A stretch of DNA of 64,000 bases from Strix aluco (taxonomy: Eukaryota; Chordata; Aves; Strigiformes; Strigidae). The translations under genes and the position numbers were made by a program. Position 1 is the stretch's first letter; the number at the start of each line of letters is the position of its first letter. This document shows positions 1 through 15,700 of the stretch, in pieces. The notes beneath the pieces were generated by a model. It worked only from the letters and a program-made list of their open reading frames with translations, did no database searches and was not told the DNA's origin. Location: NCBI RefSeq assembly GCF_031877795.1, contig NC_133940.1, positions 13,145,985 to 13,209,984 of the forward strand, written 5' to 3'.

Positions 1-2802
<2,802 letters not shown>

Positions 2803-3539
2803 TTATGAAGCTGAAAACCAAGAAGATCTTTAGAAAAGGACTAAAGACTGGAGACATATTAGCATATAATTTGCTTAAATCTCTTTCCCTGTCCCTCCAA
2901 AAAACATTTCCTGTGTAATTTTTTTTTTCCGATTGTGATGGAAAAAATAATGATTAACAGTAATTTCAACCAAAATACTAGATGTTTTACAAGCCCAACC
3001 TGGTTAAGTCCACTTTGTATATCTTTCTCTTACTTCCTCCCTCTAGTACTTGCTTTCTCCTCCATCTTCCTCTGGGAGTTTTTTTTGCCTGATGCAATTT
3101 CTATACCAGCAAAATCTACAGAAGCATTCTTCTCCAGCTTAATTTGCTCTTATTTATCTTAACTGTTAAATGGAAAACAGCAAAGGGCTAAATAAAAGAT
3201 CTATACTAACTGGATAAAGAACTGATAAAGTGAGACCAAAAACTTAAAACCACTTTAAACAGTCTTACATTCAGCTAATCTGTTAATAGCTGTTCTTATC
3301 CTGATATCCAGTGCTATATGCATTTATTAGGTTTTCTTTTAATTTCCTAAGTATCATAAAAGTAAAGGTTTTAATAAACTTTATATGATATGATCCACTG
3401 CTACAGTTCACCAGACATGTTAATTTGCATCATTTTCTGAAAAAGAATTACATTCCTGAAGTGTGCCATATACATCAGCATTTCTTTAATGAAAGAGGAT
3501 AGCTGAGCAAGAAGAATGCAGACTGCAAAAGCAAATTTA

Positions 3540-3704
<165 letters not shown>

Positions 3705-4810
3705 CTAATTAATGATGCACAAGTGGACTGAAAACACCGTTTAACAGTTTTATTGTGTGCTTAGTTATTACTCTTTGAAAGATTTGGATCACAAGTCAGG
3801 CTTATTCTTCTGCATGCAAGAAGGGTGCAATTTCAAACCACAGTTTATAAACAAAGTGGGGAAAATCCCACCTTACTGAAATCAGTATGAATTACAGGAT
3901 TTTCCTTGTTTTCTAGGTAGCTCAAAGATTTCTTAGTGCTCCACTACTATTTTCTCTCCTTGTGGGAGATTTCATCCCAGGTATGAAATTAAGGATGAAA
4001 TCAGTATATTTTAAAATAATCACCAATGATTTACAAATCCTTAATAGTCATCACAGTGTCTCCTTCTAATATATATTAGTAGAAAGAGAACTGGTCACTG
4101 AAGTACTGAGGCTGATTTCGGGAAATAATTTCTTGGCGATTTCTCAGCAAGAAATTCAGAGCTGTGACTTAACAGAAGCTTTCAGCATCAGTCAGAATTG
4201 GTTTTATATCCTATCACAAAAGGAGTTTAGCAACGTAGTTTATTTCAGCTATTAAACCCTTCCTGAATGCAGTGACAAACAAGCATTCATGAAAAATTTC
4301 CTCAAAATATTAGTGTGAGGGAGTTTGCAGTTGGTTTTACTATCATCAGGGCACCATTTATTACTTTTCTGCTCATTTCAGTGAAGTATAATTGATCTGG
4401 TTCTGCAGCTTGTGCATTATCCATCCATGCTGTCCCTAGATCAACGGACATGGTAGGTTCTGATCTACTTCCTAAAGTGATTCTAGCTGCCTGAAAACAT
4501 ATAAAAAAATTTCCCAAGTTTGCCTAGATGAGGAATCTCCTTATCTGGTGGCATCTTCTGATGCACAAGATAGTGCAAAATCTATCACAGACCTAAAGCA
4601 AAGGGCGGAAACAGTATGTGAGGCAAGAGCTAGAAGGGAACCCTTTTCAAACAATAGGGTAAATTCACAAACACAAGATAGATTTCTTAAAGATTAGTGG
4701 GCTCACAATAAAATGAAGACATTTGGCAACACCTGATCCCAGCAACAGACTTTCTATAAACTTGCGTACTGTTTTATCTCTCTGTACACGTGACAACTAA
4801 GTGTTTCTTA

Positions 4811-4996
<186 letters not shown>

Positions 4997-6391
4997 TTAT
5001 CTATTTCTAAATTGTTATTTCTGTAATTAACCAATGTGAAAATGTCTGTAATCAACCAGTGTGAAGCAGGTGCTTCAGCAAAGGTAAGCACAGTGTGCTG
5101 CTAAGGGGTCAGCGGCGGATGCAGATGAAGAGAGTGGTGATCTGTTTTTAAGAGGAAGTGAGGGAAGGCAGGTTTTGAAAGGAATGACAAGTACTTGGGC
5201 ATCTACTCAATCTGGGTGATACTTTTGCCATTATGTCTTATAGTTGACTGAAAGTTCTGTAGAAGAAGCCTTCTGAAGACCAAGTAAACCTGTCAAGGGC
5301 AGTGAAGGAGAGAAATACAGTACTGGAAAGAAACAACAGGTTGAGAAAAAGGAAAACAAAACCAAAACAACACCCCAAAAAGCTGCAAGTCAGCTTTTCT
5401 GTCAAACACTTCTTCCAAAGCCAAGGCTGTAGAGCTAAGGCTACTTTTTTTTTTTTTTTTAAATGAACCTTCCTCAGGTAAGTTGCTAGTTAGTGGAAAA
5501 GCTTACAAAACTTGACTTTTGATTTTTTGTTTTGATCCCTTGGCATTTATTCTTAGGATGAAAATTATTAGCTTCCATGGCTTTCACAGCTAGAGAGGCA
5601 GCAGAAGTGTCTGCAAGGGAAGCAGGGTTTTTAGGGGAAAAAAACCCACAAAACACCACCCCTCAAGGTAACCGCTGGTTTGTATGGGTACCTTAAGCTG
5701 ATCAAAGATAAGCAGATGTAATGAATATCTGCTTCACTGTGAAAAGCTCCTTTGCCAGTTTATCTCCACTTTTATTCAAGAGAGAGGAGATCTGGCTAAG
5801 CACTGACTGTTGATTTAAGGAAAAGATATGATCAAGGTTGTTTCTTCCTTTCTTAAAGCGGATGTTTACAGTCACTCCTAGCTGCCCAATATAGCAAGGG
5901 ACGTAATGGTTATTCCTCTAGCCCAAGGGGCTTTTTAGCTACAGATTGGTTAAAAAAAAAAAAAGACATTTCCAAGCCAACAAGCAAAAAAGCCTCAAGT
6001 GCTTTCTCCTCTTTTCTTAGGAAAAATACTGAAAATATGATGAATAAAAGGTAAGAGTAGCAGAAAATGGAACACTGCACCAGATTCTATTTCACTTCCA
6101 GAAACAAAAGGTGGAGTCTCAAAATTATTCTGGTTATAGTTTAGAAGTTAAAAATAAAGTTTTATCCTGAAATACCTGATGCTTCAACAAAGGTGCAGGA
6201 CAAGAAATAGAGATCAAACAAATTTTCCATTTATTTAAAGGAAGCCAGAAGATGAACTGGCAATCTGCCACTGCCTTTGTGTTAGAGACCTGCATGGGTG
6301 GTTTTTTTTTCTGCTATGCATCCCTCTTAACCTAGGTCTGATTTCACTGTTAACATTGCTTGATTAGTTCTTTGTGAAGTGATTCACTTAC

Positions 6392-6530
6392 AGTTTTCTG
6401 GTTTGGCTCCCAACTCTTCTACTGTCTGCATACTATGAATCTCCATGTTTTCAGGGTATTCCGATTTATTTATAGTCTTCTTGTCCACATAAATGATATG
6501 TTTAAGACAGGAGACCTGTGACAGTGCAGT
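6392..6530 (-). CDS. ACSL4: ACSL4 coding exon 4 (residues 214-259 plus one base)
   Basis: The acceptor is tcttttatag. The translation begins [19 protein letters not shown] and continues [26 protein letters not shown], aligning without gaps to the mammalian protein as I recall it. The donor gtaagtga leaves a single T of codon 260. The segment is the variable linker ahead of the ATP-binding loop and shows the expected higher divergence (KPEN where human has NPEN). Confidence 0.93.
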
Positions 6531-6617
6531 CTATAAAAGAGAAGTGAAATTTTTAGCACTGCACTGTGAAATTATTATAGGGTTGCTTGTAAGCACGTGA
6601 AGCTGGTACCGAATTAC

Positions 6618-6727
6618 CTTAAGTTTGCTCTCAAGAAGTTCTACACTAGTGACCAGATACGATGCTCCACACTCATTGAGACCATATGTTACTGCCTCTT
6701 CACCCAGGGTGGCATACAACGTAACAA
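6618..6727 (-). CDS. ACSL4: ACSL4 coding exon 3 (residues 177-213)
   Basis: The acceptor ttactgtaacag is followed by TT that completes Leu177. The exon encodes [18 protein letters not shown] and ends [10 protein letters not shown] at the donor gtaattcg. VTLYATLG is a family signature of long-chain acyl-CoA synthetases. The 110-bp exon is followed by a very short intron (6531-6617, 87 bp) in the direction of transcription. The upstream intron contains an inserted CR1 fragment and a G-rich patch. Confidence 0.94.
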
Positions 6728-8500
6728 CTGTTACAGTAAGGAGAGGGAGAACACGAAAGAAATGTTAAAGTAATACTAAATGCAAAAGCTCTTGCTTTAG
6801 CTCACCGGAAAGCATTGCTGGAGGAGCTCGGGGCGGGGCGGGGGGGTGGCGGGGGGAAGGGAACGGAGGGGAATAAAATTAGCTCAATGGGGAATTTTCT
6901 AATTCGGAAACAAAACAGCTTTTAATTTTTCCACATCTGAATTTTATGCCACAAGAAACCTCTGGAATGAGGAGGACAGTTGTATAGGAAGCATTTCTTT
7001 ACTGAGAGAGTGGTCAAACACTGGAACGGGCTTCCCAGAGGGGTGGTCGATGCCCCAAGCCTGTCACTGTTTAAGAGGCATCTGGACAATGCCCTTAATA
7101 AGATGCTTTAACTTTTGGTCAGCCTTGAGTTGGTCAGGCAGTTGGACTTCCAACTGACATAGTCTATTTTATTCTATAGAAGAAAAATCATCAAAACAAA
7201 GAGATCTATCAAAACCCAACAATAATGCAGGAAGCAATTGCAGAGTAAGCAGCTGAGAACATGTGTTCTGCCCCTGAGCTCTTTGCACCCAGAACTCGGG
7301 GGAGAGGTGATGCGCTCAACGTCGCAGGGCACCAGTCGCAGCTTAAAGCTATGCACTTCTACAAGCAGCTCTTCCAGCAGTGTCAGCTACTTTGCTTGCT
7401 CCCATGAAATTACTGATGGGGGCAAGGCAGAATATCAGACTAAGGAATCAGACTGTTTTTATGTTGCTAGATTATTTTTAACCCTGACTGGCTACAGTAA
7501 TGCCATTAGGTGCCTCACAGACACCAAGGAGTTCACCTCGTCCCATCATCTATTAATAGTATTGTCTGCTATCTCAAACTCTAACCTCCAAAGACCATTA
7601 AAGGAATTTAATATTCCCGTGAAATATGGGATAAAAAGAGAGTCATGTTATATAGCTGATTCTTCCTGCCTCTCAAAGCATGAGGATCAAGACTCAATTA
7701 ACTATCCTCTCCTACTTCAGTAGCAAGTCAGCTCTTCCCTAATTGACCTTTAGCAGCCCCTCTGTATACTCTGCTGCATGACCTTCTCCTCACACAGTCA
7801 GCTACTACTAATACTGGAAGAAAAAGAAGCAGCCTAGTGCAAGCAAAAACATAAGGCAGCAACAAAAATAAGCTATGGGTCATAGTGTGTTGTATGCAGA
7901 CTGGGCATGTGAGTGCACAGTAACCTTTGCCACTTCACCAAGAAGTTTGTATGTGTTGACAGATGAGAGAGTTTTGACAGCTTAAAGTAAGAACAAACCC
8001 ATATACTTAATTGTAATGAACCTGAGCAGCTTAAAAATGTCACCAAGAACCCCTCAGACTAGCATATGATTTTGATTAACATTCTTCTCTCTTCTAATAA
8101 TCATTTCATGTTTCAGATGCATAAATCATGATACAGACAGAAAATACTATAAAAACATTCCACATTTTGGGGAGAGAAACACAACTACTGACTTCTTCAG
8201 AGTATTTAAAAAAACCCCTCAGAATAGTAACCATACTGTTCTGTCATTCTAACACCTAGAATATTACTACAATAAAATCAGAAGAAACAGTCTCATAAGT
8301 ACAAGCGAGTTAATTTTAGGGATCTGTGCAGTGCACAGAATAGACTGGAAACTTCTAAGACTCAGACCATAGGCAGAGTATGTTTATAAAATTCTTACAC
8401 CATCAGTGACAGAATTGGCAGATTCAAAATACTTAACAGCCAAATGAGGGCTGAGAAATGGTTCTACAATACATTAGAAGTACACAAGTTCAGCACTTAC
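6728..8500 (-). other. ACSL4 intron between coding exons 2 and 3
   Basis: A 1.77-kb intron holding a G-rich patch (6829-6871), the CR1 fragment at 6955-7185 and otherwise unremarkable sequence. The 161-residue plus-strand ORF at 7238-7723 is serine-rich and matches nothing I know. Confidence 0.7.
6955..7185 (+). mobile_element. CR1 LINE 3' fragment
   Basis: The stretch contains the familiar avian CR1 sequence around cattctttactgagagagtg-like text (here aagcatttctttactgag), then ggtcgatgccccaagcctgt, ggtcagccttgagttggtca and a terminal ttctatag. It lies in the intron between ACSL4 coding exons 2 and 3, on the strand opposite to the gene. About 20 bases expected between gttggac and ttccaactga, by my memory of the consensus, are missing. 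Family assignment is from memory. Confidence 0.75.
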
Positions 8501-8678
8501 GAGGAAAGTTGTACTTGAAGCAGGTTAGAGCTACAATCATCCATTCTGCTCGGGTCTCACAGAATATGACAACAGTACTCTTTGGGGTTAGTCCCAGGGC
8601 AGTCAGTCCGTTCCCCAAGCGATTCATTTTCTCATTTACTTCTTCATAGGATAACCATCTGTAAGTTCCTAAAATTAA
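8501..8678 (-). CDS. ACSL4: ACSL4 coding exon 2 (residues 118-176 plus split codon 177)
   Basis: The acceptor is a T-rich tract ending cctcaccag, followed by codons for [15 protein letters not shown]. The exon continues through [24 protein letters not shown] and CFKYNFP. The donor is gtaagtgc, leaving one base (C) of the next codon, which joins TT of the next exon to give Leu. The FCETRAEW segment is a strongly conserved part of the N-terminal adenylation subdomain in ACSL3 and ACSL4. The intron separating it from the previous coding exon is only 304 bp. Confidence 0.95.
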
Positions 8679-8982
8679 CTGGTGAGGAAAAAAAAATGAC
8701 GATGACAAGAAGCTGCTGGTACAGCTCTACAAGCTTATGCGAGTTGCTGCATAATACCATAAGCACACACACTGCCATTCATTAAAAGAAAAAAAAAAAT
8801 ATCTGTTTTCACTTTTCTTGACTTAGAATAAATAGAGCATCCTGTATTCTGTTATTCTTTAGCTACTATAAAATGGGTGTTTTATATAATAAGATGATGA
8901 TTAAGGAGACCTCTATTATTGAGGCAAGATACAAAGCAGCTCAAAACCAAATCAGAATTAAGTACAAAATTGTAAGTTTTAC

Positions 8983-9333
8983 CTTTTTGAACACTTTTCC
9001 ATTTGGTTGCATTTCATTTTCCTCACTCAGTATTTCTCTGGTCCCAAGACAGTCCTTCTTCCCAAACTTTGTTAAAGCATGGTCAAACAGCTTGTCCAAT
9101 GTGTCTGCTCCAGGAATGTTTATGTTTGCTAGTGAGTCAAGATGAGTGACAGAACGGTAGGGGCTTCCAGGTTTGTCCGAGACGGGTTTAGCTTTTAAAC
9201 GTTTTGCCATAGCCTTTTTCTTCTTAGCATTGGTGAGAAAATACCATGGAATAAATACAAGCATACTGTACACAGATATTAACAAGTACACAGGCAGCAA
9301 GAGAATGGCACATACTTCTAGCCTAAGTTTCAT
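8983..9333 (-). CDS. ACSL4: ACSL4 first coding exon (residues 1-117)
   Basis: Long-chain acyl-CoA synthetase 4 ligates long polyunsaturated fatty acids, preferably arachidonate, to CoA using ATP. It acts at the ER, mitochondria-associated membranes and peroxisomes. This exon starts at an ATG with G at -3 and encodes [18 protein letters not shown] onward. It has a hydrophobic anchor at about residues 9-33, a basic stretch [10 protein letters not shown], and the motifs [13 protein letters not shown] and [21 protein letters not shown], all closely matching mammalian ACSL4 as I remember it. The ORF reads into the intron after KVFKK, where AAG is followed by gtaaaact (exon end 8983). Met42 matches the start of the short isoform in mammals, so both the long, membrane-anchored form and the short form could be made. 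ACSL3 was considered, but its N-terminus is quite different. Confidence 0.96.
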
Positions 9334-9369
9334 TGCAGGTATTTAAAGAAAAAAATCTCTTATTGTGTT
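9334..9369 (-). other. ACSL4: ACSL4 5' UTR part of the first coding exon
   Basis: On the minus strand a strong acceptor (tgctgctttgctcttgcctg followed by cttcag) ends at 9370, so the exon probably begins at 9369 and carries 36 nt of leader before the ATG. No upstream ATG is present in that leader. This acceptor implies at least one further untranslated exon to the right, matching the multi-exon leader known for mammalian ACSL4. The exact boundary is inferred. Confidence 0.7.
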
Positions 9370-12300
9370 CTGAAGCAGGCAAGAGCAAAGCAGCAGTGCA
9401 GTTTTGTGTAGGAAGAAGCAACAGTAAGTGAAGCTTAGGTAGTTCTGTTTCAGAGCTGCTGCTAAAATTTTAGTAACCTTTGAGAGCCAACAGTGGACAC
9501 CTGTGGGTGAAGACCAGAGCCAAGCAGAGAGCAGGAAAAAAAAAAGAAAAAAGAATTAAATCAGTAATATTACAGTCAGTCCATTAGTTTTAGTCCTTCT
9601 AAGAATTCACTTCAAATGCATCAAGACAAAGGAGACTGAAATAACTGAGTAAAGAGGTATGTACCCTGCATGATATAGCAGCGTACTGCTCTGAACATGA
9701 AAGAGGATGGGTCTTTTCCATAGTTGTTTGTTGCATCCACAAATATTTACTTTTCAAAGACTTTTCCCGCTATCTCTGTTTGAATAGTTCAGGGCTGTTG
9801 AGATGAAGTCTGTCCTTCACATCATAATATTGTCTTTAAGCTACTTGATTAATGCTACAATTGTGTAATTATGAGAAAGGTCAACAGTTGTTTTCCCCCT
9901 AAATATTTGTACTACAGAGAAAAGTTACAGTAGATTTCTTTACTCCTTTTCAGAATATTATATCAACTTATATTCAGATTAAAATGTATCTTGATACTGA
10001 GTCCTCAAAAGTCTACATGTTGTAATCTAAAAACTACATAATATTCCAAAACTGCTTTATTAACTTCACCCCAGCAACTGAACTTTTAATCTGTTACTTT
10101 TCAACTATGAATATCAGACCCTTGGAAAGGGATTATACAAATCTCTTTTTCCCCCTCTAAAACCTACTTCAATATATGCATTTCAGAACTCCAGGTATGG
10201 AAAATGGAATCCAATTTGACCAATTTAATCCAATTTAAAATAAAGCCCAATTTGGCAAAATTTTGTCTGCATGTCAAATCTTTCCTCATTAAGGAGAACC
10301 GGGCCTGAATAAAGACCAAAGGTGAGTGAGAGAAACACAAAAGCATCATAGCAAACCACAGTTATGGCTAGCCCACTGGTCTGTAACCAGTCTGCACTGG
10401 CATGTAAAAGATACAGGTTCTTATCTTCATCTGGGTGGCATGCAAACACAGCACGCAAACACATCATGAGTGATGCACACAGCAGGAAAAATAAAAAGGC
10501 AAAGGTGCACTAACAAAAGAGCAGTACCTCAGACACACAGGGGAGTGAGTAACACTGACTAGCTTACTGCAAAGCCCAGTCTCTCATGGACAGTCTGATA
10601 AACAGAACAGATGAGAATAGGGAAATTTTCAGGGCTCCATCAAGAATTAAAAGAACATGGGCACACCTCAAAGTGTACCTTTATTAACATATTTTCCATC
10701 CTCAGGTGATAAGGGAGGCTACAATGAACATTTCAGGTTAAACAAGACAACTCCTACTAACAGCATAACAGAAATCTATTAATAGATTGTTGGGGTTTTT
10801 AATAAGTATTCCAACATCTGCAGTTGCGTTGTAGCCAGTATCAACAGCATTTAATTAATATAATTAAGAGATCTGCAGATACTTGAAATAACATGATAAC
10901 ATTTTTTTAATTAAATCTATAGAATAAAATTACTATTGAATGACTTGTTCAGAAAAAAGAGAATTCTGCATATTTCTTTTTATAAAAGTGAATGCTCATT
11001 CTTTTCAGAACTAGTTAACCTCATCATCAACCGCTCAGCAGTCAAACCTCAGCAGAAGAGATATCATTTTACTCCCCAAAGCTCCAGTTCTCTAAAATGA
11101 AGGTTTACTGGTTTATATTACAAATCTTGTATAATATTTTCATTCAAGTTAATTCAGTGCTCCAAAAGCAGTAGTTGAGCTTGCATTTGTAACAAAAGCC
11201 AGCCACAGTGCTAAGACTACAGTAAGCAAACTCCAGTGCATGCCCACGATTAGACACAGTGCTACACGCTAAAATAGACCCCATGGAAAGCTCTCACTGC
11301 TCTTCACCTTCCAACAAAAAGCCTAAGACCAGACACAATGACTTGGATAAAAAGCAGACTTGTTGGACTAATGCAAACAATTTAATATAATAAGACAGTA
11401 CTATAGCTTTTATTCAGGCTGAGTAGAAGCTTTTTCAGAAGTAGTCCTACCGGTAAAAAACTACTCGCTAATAATCAAGAACTGACTAATTTAGAAAGCA
11501 AGGAGAGGGTTGAGCTCTCATTTACTTAAATTCTTTAGCCAATGTTCTGGACTGACCACTGCTATGAAAAAACATCAACTTTTCCATTCAATTTAATCTC
11601 CTGTACATTAATTTTATAAATTATACTTAAGTTATTTAGCATCTTGTATAACACTGAACACCCACAAAATTTTCAGAGTATTTTCTGTGGACATATTATT
11701 ACAACAGATACAAAGAACTGAAGATCATATTTTCACACATTGATTTGCTTACTACTTTCTAATTAACTCTATATTGACTAATGGTATCTATTAATATATA
11801 CTTATTGCAATTATATCATCTTTCCACTGTTATTTTCCACTTTCTTATTGCATCTGGGCAATAGTGAATTGAACTGAAGTCTCTGGGGTAAGAGCTGTCC
11901 TTTTTTGTACCATATCTAAAATGATAAGGACCCGCTCCTCTTGTCATCTAAGCACTGATGAGATGTGAATACCACAATGAATTACAACAGTACTGTCATG
12001 ATTTAAACAGGTATTTCACAATATCCAATTCATATTTTTTATTGATTATCAATACTAAGTCTTTAAAACTGAACTAAGTTGCAGAATGGATTGTAAGGCT
12101 ATGTATGAAAAGAGGACTGTTTGAAAAATTGCATCCTACTGATGTCATCTAATAATCCTTTCTACATGTAGGAAATGTGTGTTTTATATGTGAGATGATC
12201 TTCAAGCTGACTAAGCAACAAAACTCAATTCAGTGTTGAACACTAACTTATAAAGTTTACTGGAAGAATTTTCGAACATGCTAACAAACCTCATCAGAAT

Positions 12301-12679
12301 GTTCAAAATACTGCCTGAAATAATAAAGTAATGATAAAAAGGTCTTAATGGGAATAAATGTTTATTCTGTCCTAAAACTGGCACCCATTTGACTTTTAAG
12401 TGCATGTATACACTTCAAACACTTGCAACCAGTTATCCTATTGTTCATATTAGCAAAAGTTAAAGGTTGCATTTCTCATTTTGAAATTTCATATTTGTTT
12501 GAAATACTGTAAGTGTTTATAAAAACAGATAACTTAGAAACATTTTAAATTACCACAAATGTGTACAAATTAGCTATCTTGACAAAAATCAGTTGTAATT
12601 CTTCATAGACATCTGTTGGCAATTCAGTCCCAACATGACAAACTTGGCCTTTTTCTCTGAACATATTCATATAAAAAGT

Positions 12680-12705
12680 CACACACACACACACACACAC
12701 ACACA
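12680..12705. repeat. (CA)13 microsatellite
   Basis: Thirteen uninterrupted CA units on the plus strand, read as (TG)13 in ACSL4 pre-mRNA. It starts 13 nt past the donor of the candidate leader exon. Confidence 0.98.
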
Positions 12706-12718
12706 GAGGTATACTTAC

Positions 12719-12767
12719 AAGGTTATCTGACAGTGATGACTGAGGGTTTTTTCAGTGTCAATTAAAT
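12719..12767 (-). other. ACSL4: Candidate ACSL4 untranslated exon (49 bp)
   Basis: On the minus strand there is a near-ideal acceptor (ctttttttctgttttaatatag) followed by 49 bp and a consensus donor gtaagtat. It lies between the CpG-island promoter and the first coding exon, on the ACSL4 strand. It contains no ATG, as fits a leader exon. The first intronic bases after the donor run into an uninterrupted (TG)13 tract. The evidence is splice-signal quality and position only; no transcript was available. Confidence 0.45.
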
Positions 12768-15700
12768 CTATATTAAAACAGAAAAAAAGAAGGTATTAGA
12801 GGCTGGGATTTTTTTTTTGCCTTGCAGAAAGGAGGAGTCTTTAGAACTTCTACCTTAATGTTCCTGAAGAAGAACAGCCTATGAACTTAGACAAAGGTGG
12901 CACACAGTACCCATACAAGAGGAGAGCAATGATACTATTGGAAAAGAGTAAGCCTGAAGATTGCAGCGTACAGATAAAGATGAAGCTACCCAAAAGGAGT
13001 TTAATTTTTATGGAACACACACACCTTCTCCCCACTCACCCCCCCGTTTAAACAGGTTTTGAATAAAGCTATGAACAGAAGCTTAATTTAGTTTAAAAAA
13101 AAAAAAAAAAAAAGCAAGGAAGTGAGATTCAGATTCCATATGGTTCTGTTTCAGGGCAGAAGCAACACTGTTATCATTCTTGATGGATGAGTGTCAGTAG
13201 AAACATTAACTCAGGACTACCCACAGCATACACTGCCCAAAAGAGTCATAAGGAGCATGAAGTAGAGTTTGGGTACTAAGGTAAGAGGAGAGCTTACAGA
13301 ACAAAAGCATGGGGTTGTGTAGGCAGCGAGGCTTCACTGGTCCAATGACTAGCAAAAAAAAAAAAAAAAGCCTATATGTAACTATGCAGATGTCACTTCA
13401 AAAAGTCTACTGCATAATTGTTCTCTTGGACTACTTGGTTTTATATACAGAAAGCTTTAAACTGATGTTTAACCTAGTTATATTTTATTAGCCTTCCCTG
13501 TAAGTCTAAAATTTCAATCAAGGTACCAGTTTTTACGGACTGAAACTGTGTTAAACATCCCTTACAAAACTCTCCTACAAACATTTTCTCTTGAAATATG
13601 AAATAAATAAGAGGTGCAATAATGTTATTAGTGTTAGTGACACTTGCATGTGGCTGTTCTGATCCATAACAGGACCATCCCAAACTCATGCCAAATAAAT
13701 ATTTATCATATTTTAAGTATAATGTATAACAGACTGACATATTGAACTTGCAAAAGTACCTCCATACCAATTCCATTTGGTTAGAAGCCAAACTTAGCTA
13801 TTCAAATTACATCTTATGCCTTCAATCTCTTATTTAATTAGACTTGAAGAGAAAGGATGAGGTGCGGTGTTCACATTGATGCACCATCAAGGACACCTTC
13901 AAGGCAAGCCAACTACATATTACTAAAGTACAACAGTTCTGTTCTCAGTAACCTTCCTCTTTCCTCATAAGAAAATGTAGCACTCCTATTAAAAAGTTCA
14001 TTGTATCAAAATAAAACTGTTATGTAATACTAGAATATGTAATATTTTATATTGACTTACAAAGTTAATCATTTCTCTTAATTGTGCAATGTAATGAGCC
14101 TACTTAAGACACTTATCTATTTTGGAAACAGCAGAGCTTCCAGTTCTTGATGTAGGAAATGCATGTTCCCAGCATCAGCAATCAATGTGTGTCAGGCCTG
14201 ACTACAGTCTAAGAAAAAACCAAACCAAACAAAAATAGATGTAGTTTCTCTCCCAGCAAGCTCTGTTTTCAGCATCTCCGAAGGATTTTCCTCAGGTGAA
14301 TAAGCTTCTAGCAATTTTGAAACGGTAACTCTCTGGACTATACTTCATTTATCACTTGCAATGATATATTATAGTGTTCGTGTTAGAAACCTCACTCATG
14401 AGGTAATATTTTCCTTATTACTATTATATGCTGGGTGTTTACAAAAATTCTATAGTCCAAGATTACTATAGAAAACAAATAACTGATGCAAATGCTCATA
14501 CAAGCACTGACACTGTATTTTATGGACCAGAACAGATGGAAGAGATGTTCTTTGAGTATAATCTGACACTGATATCCTCAATTAAAAGCTTCAGAGACAG
14601 ATCATATGTAATGCTCTATTCATGTCCTGCAGCCAGGGCCACAGAAAAAAGTCTGAAATCAGAGCACAAGTTCTAGAACTGAAGAGACTTCGTAAATTTT
14701 CATGAATTTAAGTGAAAATCTAAGAAACAACTGGCAACTATTTTTTTTTTTTAGTATAGAAAAATAGCTTTTAAATAGTCACTAAAGCTTATGGGACTAA
14801 GTAAGAGCAAAAGCATGCATAGGGAACAGAGAGAAGGTTTATACCTCTGGAAGTGACTATTCACAGAGGAGAAAATGCCCTGATCTTCTCTGCATTTAAC
14901 TATTCAAACAGAATCAACTTATCCAGCATTTGCACACACTGCTGGAATTTCTAAGTGTAACTCAAAACCTAAATAAGTACCTGTAGCTAGAAATTTTATC
15001 CTATGAAGTTTCCTTTTAATAAGGAAGCAAATTATCTTTGCTAGAAGAGACTTTAATTAGCCCAAGTCCAAAGCACTGTAAAGGTTTAATATTGAAAGTA
15101 TACGAATAATAGTGTTTATTGTCCTTCCTCTTGTGTTAAAAAGCTTGCCAAGGATCCAATTTACTAATGTCATAGCCTGATTAGAAGAAAACATACTTTT
15201 TCCATCTACTTGCAACTTTTCAAATGTTTTTTCATTGTGTTAGGCAAGTCTTCTAGTAAGAAAGATGACATTAGACAGGAAAAGGGTAGTATTCTAGTTT
15301 GTGAAGAAAATCTGGAATCTGGAAAGCAAGAAGTTGTTTAGTTTAAAAACAACACCAGAGGAAGTCCTGGTTCCCCTGCAACCGAGCTCTTGCCAACTTC
15401 AAATGGAGACATCATTCTGGCTTTAGAGTAAGTACTCAGGGTTGACTCCTTTTAGGAAGTTCTGAAATCTTCCAAAACAATCCAGTATGAGTAAGTAACA
15501 ACTATTTCCGGAATTCCTCTAGCATTCAGGCAGATCTAAACATTTTGGAAACCACAGCAAGCATTCATAATTTGTAAGTGGAAAGGTAGTTCTACACAGT
15601 GAAAAAAAGTGAGTTGACCTGATTAAATACATTGGTTATCAGTCACAGTCAGTTCTTGGAAGGGAATTTAATCAATATCTAGTAGTCCTGAATTTGTCCC

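Noticed and set aside
4302-4517. 71-codon minus-strand ORF as an extra ACSL4 exon
   Set aside because: It does not match ACSL4, and the exons on either side already join in phase without it.
7238-7723. 161-codon plus-strand ORF
   Set aside because: It lies antisense in an ACSL4 intron, is serine-rich and has no known domain. Probably chance.
10225-10467. 80-codon minus-strand ORF in the ACSL4 intron
   Set aside because: It reads like a peptide in places (ADWLQTSGLAITVV), but I saw no good flanking splice sites and no family match.
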